Shown: in pieces, positions 38,729-43,002 of the stretch
How positions within the stretch are numbered: position 1 is the stretch's first letter
How the letters are laid out: each line of letters starts with the position of its first letter
Assembly: GCA_031359995.1 (NCBI GenBank)
Contig: JANMAT010000189.1
Coordinates: forward strand, 1-43,002
Source of the DNA: JANMAT01 sp031359995
GTDB lineage: Bacteria; Actinomycetota; Acidimicrobiia; Acidimicrobiales; Ilumatobacteraceae
Direction: 5' to 3'
DNA: 43,002 bases
The notes under the pieces: model-generated
What the model was told of the DNA's origin: nothing
Database searches by the model: none
Seen by the model: only the letters and a program-made list of their open reading frames with translations
Translations under genes and position numbers: made by a program

Positions 38729-40819
38729 TCAGAAGGTGGCGACGTCGAGGGCGGCGGCGACGATGTCGGCCACCTGGGGGAGGATGGCCTGCTCGAGCGA
38801 GGGCTCGTAGGCGACCCACGTGTCCTTGGCGCCCACCCGGCGCACGGGGGCGTCGAGCTCGGTGAAGCAGTGCTCACCGACCCACGCGGCGATCTCGGCA
38901 CCGAACCCGCCGGTGAGCACGTCCTCGTGCACCACCAGCAACCGGTGGGTGGTGGCCAGCGACGTCGCCACGATGTCGTGATCCCACGGGGCCAGCGTGC
39001 GCAGGTCGATCACCTCGATCTCGATGCCGTCACGCTCGGCCAGCAGCGCGGCGGCGTCGAGCGACTTCTGCACGGTGGCCCCCCACGACACGATGGTGAG
39101 GTCGTCGCCGGGCCGACGCACCTCGCCCCGGCCGAAGGGGATGCGGTAGCCGTCCACCGGGAACGGGTCGATCGTGTAGGGCTGGCGCAGCAGGTGCTTG
39201 TGCTCCAGGAACAGCACGGGGTCCTCGGCGGCGGTGAACGCCGTGCGCAGCAGGCCCACGGCGTCACGGGCGCGCGACGGGAACGCCACCAGCAACCCGG
39301 GGATGTGAGTGAAGATCGCCTCGCCACACTGGCTGTGCCAGATGGAGCCGCCCGTCAGGTAGCCACCGATCGGCACCCGCACGACCATCGGCAGGTGGTA
39401 GGCGCCGTTCGAACGCCACCGGGTGGTGGCCGCCTCGCTGCGCAGTTGCTGCATGGCCGGCCAGATGTAGTCGAAGAACTGGATCTCGGGTGCCGGCCGC
39501 AGGCCGCGCAGGGCCTGCCCCACGGCGCGCCCGATGATGTTCGCCTCGGCGAGGGGCGTGTTGTAGCAGCGGGCCTGGCCGAAGGCGCGCTGCAGGCCGT
39601 GGGTGGTGCCGAACACGCCGCCCTTGCCCTCCACGTTGGCCAGCACCGCCTCGCGGGCGTCGGCCACGTCCTCGCCGAACACGCGGATGCGCTCGTCGGC
39701 GGCCATGCGCTCGTGCAGCGTGCGCTTGATCGCCTCGCCGAACGCCACGGGCTCACCGTCGGTGCCGGCGTCGCCCTCGGCGCCGACGTCGGGCACGACC
39801 CACAGGTGGTCGAGCACGGTGGCCGGGTCGGGCCGCGGTGCGGCCATGGCCGCCGCCGCCGCCTCGGCGACCAGTCGGCGGGCCTCGGCCCGCACCGCGG
39901 CAGCGTCCTGCACGGTGAGCACGCCGGCGTCCACCAGCAGTCGCTCCATGCGGTCGACGGGGTCGCGCGCCGCGTCGACCGCGAGCTCGTCGGGCGAGCG
40001 GTACTTGGTCTGGGTGTCGGCCGCCGAGTGCGAGTACGGCCGCGTCACCGTGGCGTGCAGCAGCACCGGACCCACACCGGCACGGGCGTAGGCGACGGCG
40101 CGGGCGCCCTTGTCGCGCACCTCGGTGTAGTCGGTTCCGTCCACCTTCACCACGTACAGGCCGCGGAACCCGCGCACGAGCTCGCTGATCGGCGCGGGCG
40201 ACTGGTCGGTGGACGGCACCGAGATGGCGTAGCCGTTGTCGGCCACCACGAACAGCACCGGCAGGTGCAGCGTGGCCGCGGTGTTCAGGCTCTCCCAGAA
40301 CTCGCCCTCGCTGGTGGCGCCCTCGCCGAGCGACACGTAGGTGACCTCGTCGCCGTGGGCGGTGCAGCCGGGCAGCTCCGGATGGCGTCCGATGTAGCGG
40401 GCGGCCTCGGCGCAGCCGACGGCGGGAAGGCACTGGCTGCCGGTGGGGCTCGACTGGGTCACGATGTTGCGGGCGGCGTCGCCCCAGTGCGACGGCATCT
40501 GACGGCCGCCCGAGGCCACGTCGTCGGCCGAGCCCAAGGCCTGCAACAGCACCTGCTCGGCGGGCACGCCCAGACCGAGCACGAGGGCCAGGTCGCGGTA
40601 GTAGGGGAAGAACCAGTCGTAGCCGGGCCGCAGCGAACGGGCCAGGCCGAGGCCGAGGGCCTCGTGGCCGGCACCCGAGATCTGGAAGAAGACCCGGCTC
40701 TGCTTCTGCAGCGAGATCTCGCGGTCGTCGACGGAGCGCGACACGCAGGCGAGCCGGAAGTCGGCCAGCACCTCGTCGGCCGGCAGCCCGGCGACGGTGG
40801 TGACCCTGTCGTTGCTCAT
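38729..40819 (-). CDS. Fused alpha-beta E1 of a branched-chain 2-oxoacid dehydrogenase complex
   Basis: A 696-residue thiamine-diphosphate decarboxylase in which the E1 alpha and E1 beta parts are one polypeptide. The alpha part (about 1-335) contains GEGATSEGEFWESLN ... ADNGYA (165-197), the ThDP motif. The beta part starts near 350 with FGEAIKRTLHERM and FGEDVADA, then FDYIWPAMQQLRSEAA and VRVPIGGYLTGGSIWHSQ. The order and segments resemble 2-oxoisovalerate dehydrogenase more than pyruvate E1. The start overlaps the E2 stop by 4 bases (ATGA), so translation is coupled. It would produce branched acyl groups for E2. E3 lies outside the window. Confidence 0.9.
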   Translation of the reverse strand: MSNDRVTTVAGLPADEVLADFRLACVSRSVDDREISLQKQSRVFFQISGAGHEALGLGLARSLRPGYDWFFPYYRDLALVLGLGVPAEQVLLQALGSADDVASGGRQMPSHWGDAARNIVTQSSPTGSQCLPAVGCAEAARYIGRHPELPGCTAHGDEVTYVSLGEGATSEGEFWESLNTAATLHLPVLFVVADNGYAISVPSTDQSPAPISELVRGFRGLYVVKVDGTDYTEVRDKGARAVAYARAGVGPVLLHATVTRPYSHSAADTQTKYRSPDELAVDAARDPVDRMERLLVDAGVLTVQDAAAVRAEARRLVAEAAAAAMAAPRPDPATVLDHLWVVPDVGAEGDAGTDGEPVAFGEAIKRTLHERMAADERIRVFGEDVADAREAVLANVEGKGGVFGTTHGLQRAFGQARCYNTPLAEANIIGRAVGQALRGLRPAPEIQFFDYIWPAMQQLRSEAATTRWRSNGAYHLPMVVRVPIGGYLTGGSIWHSQCGEAIFTHIPGLLVAFPSRARDAVGLLRTAFTAAEDPVLFLEHKHLLRQPYTIDPFPVDGYRIPFGRGEVRRPGDDLTIVSWGATVQKSLDAAALLAERDGIEIEVIDLRTLAPWDHDIVATSLATTHRLLVVHEDVLTGGFGAEIAAWVGEHCFTELDAPVRRVGAKDTWVAYEPSLEQAILPQVADIVAAALDVATF

Positions 40820-42120
40820 GGGCCCACCTCGGTCGACCAGTCGCGTTGCTCGAGAACGTCGCGCACGTGGGCCAGGAACGCGGCGGCATACGCGCCGTCG
40901 ACGGCGCGGTGGTCGAACGTGAGCGACAGGTTGCCGACCGGGTGCACGGCGATGGCGTGATCGCCCTGCGGTGTGGGCACCGCCACCGGGGTCATGCGCA
41001 CGCCGTCCATCGACAGGATGGCGATCTGGGGCTGGTTGATGACCGGGGCCGTCACCACCGTGCCGTAGCGGCCGACGTTGGTGATGGTGAACGTGCCCCC
41101 GCTCAGGTCGTCGGCGCCGAGTCGTTTGGCGCGCGCCCGCGCCGCCAGGTCGGCCACGGCTGCGCTCAGCGCCGTCATGCGCAACTGGTGGGCGTCGTGC
41201 ACCACCGGCACGACGAGGGCCTGGTGGTCGACGTCGACGGCGATGCCCAGGTGCACGCGCCGGTGCACGATGAGCTCGTCGTCGCCCACGCTGGCGTTCA
41301 GGTGAGGGAAGGCCCGCAGCCCGTCGAGCACGGCCCGGGCCACGAACGGCAGGTACGAGAGCTTGGCCGCCGTTCGCACGGGTTCCAGGTGGTGGTAGTC
41401 GACCTGGGTGCCCACCAGCGTGTGGGCGCTGGTGCGCAACGAGCGCACCATGTGCTCGGCCGTGGCCCGGCGGGCCTTGGTGAACTCGATGACGTCGTCG
41501 TCGGGCCCGGCGACCGGCACGGGGCCCGGTGCGGCCGGCATCATGGGCGGCAGCGGCGTGGAGCCCGTCATGCCCGTGCCCATGGTGAACGCGAACGGGA
41601 CCGGCTGGGGCCGGCCCTGGTTGGCCGCCGCGGCCAACACGTCGGCACGCGTGATGCGGCCGTCGCGCCCGCTGCCGATGACGTCGCCGGCGTCCAGGCC
41701 GTGCTCGGCCAGCAGGGCACGCACGACGGGGGAGAGGAACCCGTTCGCCGCGGCCGGCACGATCGCCGCCGAGCGGGCCGCGGGCGCGGGCACCGGCCGG
41801 GCTGCCGGTGCAGGCCGCGCGGCGGGCGCCGCGGCATGGGGCGAAGGCGGTAGCACGGCGGTGCTCACGTCGTAGGGCTCATCGGCGGTGGCGGTGATGA
41901 CGGCGAGGGGGGTGCCGATGGCCACGGTGGCGCCCTCGGGCACCAGCAGCTCGCGCAGCACGCCTCCGCCGGCGGCGGGAACCTCGGTGTCGACCTTCTC
42001 GGTGGACACCTCGAACAGGGCGTCGTCGGGCGCGATCGTGTCACCGGGCTGCTTGAGCCACGCGGTGATGGTGCCCTCGGTGACGGTCTCGCCGAGCTGG
42101 GGCATCACCACGATCTCCAC
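40816..42120 (-). CDS. E2 dihydrolipoamide acyltransferase of 2-oxoacid dehydrogenase
   Basis: A 434-residue E2 component. The single N-terminal lipoyl domain has the attachment Lys42 in EVSTEKVDTEV. A Pro/Ala-rich linker (about 95-122) leads to the E3/E1-binding domain (about 127-160, SPVVRALLAEHGLD ... GSGRDGRITRADVL). The catalytic domain carries DHRAVDG with His404 and Asp408 near the C terminus. The start is GTG at 42120 (an in-frame ATG at 42105 is an alternative). It precedes and overlaps the E1 gene and is divergent from the ribokinase gene. It transfers the acyl group from E1 to CoA. The branched-chain role follows the adjacent E1. Confidence 0.92.
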   Translation of the reverse strand: MEIVVMPQLGETVTEGTITAWLKQPGDTIAPDDALFEVSTEKVDTEVPAAGGGVLRELLVPEGATVAIGTPLAVITATADEPYDVSTAVLPPSPHAAAPAARPAPAARPVPAPAARSAAIVPAAANGFLSPVVRALLAEHGLDAGDVIGSGRDGRITRADVLAAAANQGRPQPVPFAFTMGTGMTGSTPLPPMMPAAPGPVPVAGPDDDVIEFTKARRATAEHMVRSLRTSAHTLVGTQVDYHHLEPVRTAAKLSYLPFVARAVLDGLRAFPHLNASVGDDELIVHRRVHLGIAVDVDHQALVVPVVHDAHQLRMTALSAAVADLAARARAKRLGADDLSGGTFTITNVGRYGTVVTAPVINQPQIAILSMDGVRMTPVAVPTPQGDHAIAVHPVGNLSLTFDHRAVDGAYAAAFLAHVRDVLEQRDWSTEVGP

Positions 42121-42173
42121 GGAACCACCCTAGGCACGGGTCGAGGCCGTACGGTGACCGTCATGGTGGTTCC
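42121..42173. promoter_or_regulatory. Inverted repeat straddling divergent start codons
   Basis: GGAACCACC (42121-42129) and GGTGGTTCC (42165-42173) are perfect reverse complements 35 bases apart. They lie immediately before the E2 start codon (42120) and at the start of the ribokinase gene (42163). All promoters for both genes must lie here or inside the genes, so an operator or start-codon occluding structure is possible. Confidence 0.35.
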
Positions 42174-43002
42174 CTCAGCACCCGTCCGGCTCACCGTGGT
42201 CGGCAGTGTCAACCTCGATCTGGTCGCCCGCTGCGCCGAGCTCCCCCGTGCGGGCGAGACGCTCACCGCGGCGTCGTTCGCCCTCGTGCCCGGCGGGAAG
42301 GGCGCCAACCAGGCGCTGGCCGCCGCCCGCATGGGCGGCCACGTGCGCATGGTGGGCAAGGTGGGCGACGACAGCTACGCCGTGCTCGCCCTGGCCGAGC
42401 TGCGCGCCGGCGGTGTCGACCTGACCGGTGTGACCTCCCGACCGGGGCCTACCGGCATCGCCATGATCGTGGTCGACGACCACGGCGAGAACCAGATCGT
42501 GGTGGTGCCCGGCGCCAACGGTGACCTCGGGGCGTCCGATGTGGACGTGCCGGCGGGCGATGCCGTGCTGGTGCAGCTCGAGATCCCCGACGCCGCACTG
42601 GTGGCGGCGGCCGAGCGGGCCACCGGGCTGTTCGCCCTGAACGCGGCGCCGGCCCGGCCGTTGCCCGACGTGGTGCGGCAGCGGGCCGACCTGGTGATCG
42701 TGAACCGCCTCGAGGCCGAGGCGCTCGGCCCGGTGCGGCCCGACGCCCTCGTGGCCGTCACGTTCGGGGCCGAGGGCGCGCTGCTGCGCTGGGGCGACGG
42801 CACCGAGCTGGCGCGGGCCACGCCACCCCCGGTGGTGGCCGTCGACGGCACGGGTGCGGGCGACTCGTTCTGCGGCGCGCTCATCGTGTCGCTGCTCGAA
42901 GGCCGTTCGCCGGCCGACGCGCTGCGCCGGGCCTGTGCTGCTGGCGCGCTGGCGGCGTCGCGGGCCGGGGCCCAGCCGTCGCTGCCTCTGGCCGCCGCGG
43001 TC
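42163..43002 (+). CDS. rbsK: Ribokinase (PfkB family), 3' end cut by the window
   Basis: The first 280 residues of a PfkB carbohydrate kinase, open to the edge. GSVNLDLVARCAELPRAGET and VPGGKGANQALAAARMGG (about 14-59, in pieces) form the sugar-binding part; the anion-hole motif DGTGAGDSF carries the catalytic base Asp234. These features and NRLEAEALG suit ribokinase better than fructokinase or adenosine kinase. It phosphorylates D-ribose at C5 with ATP. A GTG at 42154 is an alternative start. No ribose transporter or LacI regulator is visible here; they could follow. Confidence 0.88.
   Translation, partial: MVVPSAPVRLTVVGSVNLDLVARCAELPRAGETLTAASFALVPGGKGANQALAAARMGGHVRMVGKVGDDSYAVLALAELRAGGVDLTGVTSRPGPTGIAMIVVDDHGENQIVVVPGANGDLGASDVDVPAGDAVLVQLEIPDAALVAAAERATGLFALNAAPARPLPDVVRQRADLVIVNRLEAEALGPVRPDALVAVTFGAEGALLRWGDGTELARATPPPVVAVDGTGAGDSFCGALIVSLLEGRSPADALRRACAAGALAASRAGAQPSLPLAAAV

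Noticed and set aside
1..43002. tRNA, rRNA, insertion sequence or prophage
   Set aside because: No transposase, integrase or phage structural gene, no tRNA-like cloverleaf and no rRNA segment was seen while reading through the window; all long stretches are accounted for by metabolic or regulatory genes.

Overview
This is a very GC-rich (roughly 70% or more), gene-dense stretch of chromosome with about 30 genes on both strands and no gap over 300 bases. I see no rRNA, tRNA, CRISPR array, transposase or phage gene. The frequent GTG/TTG starts, stop-start overlaps (ATGA, GTGA, TTGA), a luciferase-like F420-type oxidoreductase, a SigG-type ECF sigma factor with a SnoaL tail, several lipoproteins and many acyl-CoA, Rieske and flavin enzymes suggest a high-GC actinobacterium. 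A free-living Acidimicrobiia member (Ilumatobacter-like) is my best guess; this is inferred from gene content only.

Layout. 1-5.7 kb: a lipoprotein gene faces a MerR regulator, which heads a tightly overlapping set: MerR, VIT/VWA protein, kynureninase, kinase-fold protein. 5.7-11.2 kb (minus strand): D-aminoacylase-type amidohydrolase, molybdopterin oxidoreductase and two-domain sulfurtransferase, then a CarF/PEDS1-type lipid desaturase. 11.4-17.5 kb: a Rieske oxygenase alpha subunit, then a lipoprotein overlapping a 1259-residue soluble-adenylyl-cyclase-like protein. 17.5-24.8 kb: TetR regulator, acyl-CoA dehydrogenase, flavin monooxygenase, CocE/S15 hydrolase, FabH-like ketosynthase and a conserved unknown. 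25-32.6 kb: LLM oxidoreductase, oxalyl-CoA decarboxylase/2-hydroxyacyl-CoA lyase, DODA-type dioxygenase with pirin, SigG-like sigma factor, class III CoA-transferase and SDR. 32.7-38.6 kb: two DAO-type flavin oxidases, an MFS exporter, a multicopper oxidase with an extra blue-copper domain, and an ABM monooxygenase. 38.7-43 kb: a fused E1 and an E2 of a branched-chain 2-oxoacid dehydrogenase, then a ribokinase cut by the window edge.

How the genes may work together: much of the window looks like catabolism of acyl-CoA, aromatic and amino-acid-derived substrates. The CoA-transferase and the thiamine-diphosphate lyase are the classic partners of oxalate/2-hydroxyacyl-CoA breakdown. The E1-E2 pair would feed branched acyl-CoAs to dehydrogenases such as the one at 18.4 kb. 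Several regulatory DNA elements stand out: a perfect 20-bp palindrome overlapping a DosR-like box upstream of the multicopper oxidase, a dispersed 46-bp hairpin repeat, inverted repeats straddling start codons in two divergent gene pairs, and hairpins abutting the ribosome binding sites of the CoA-transferase and the lyase.
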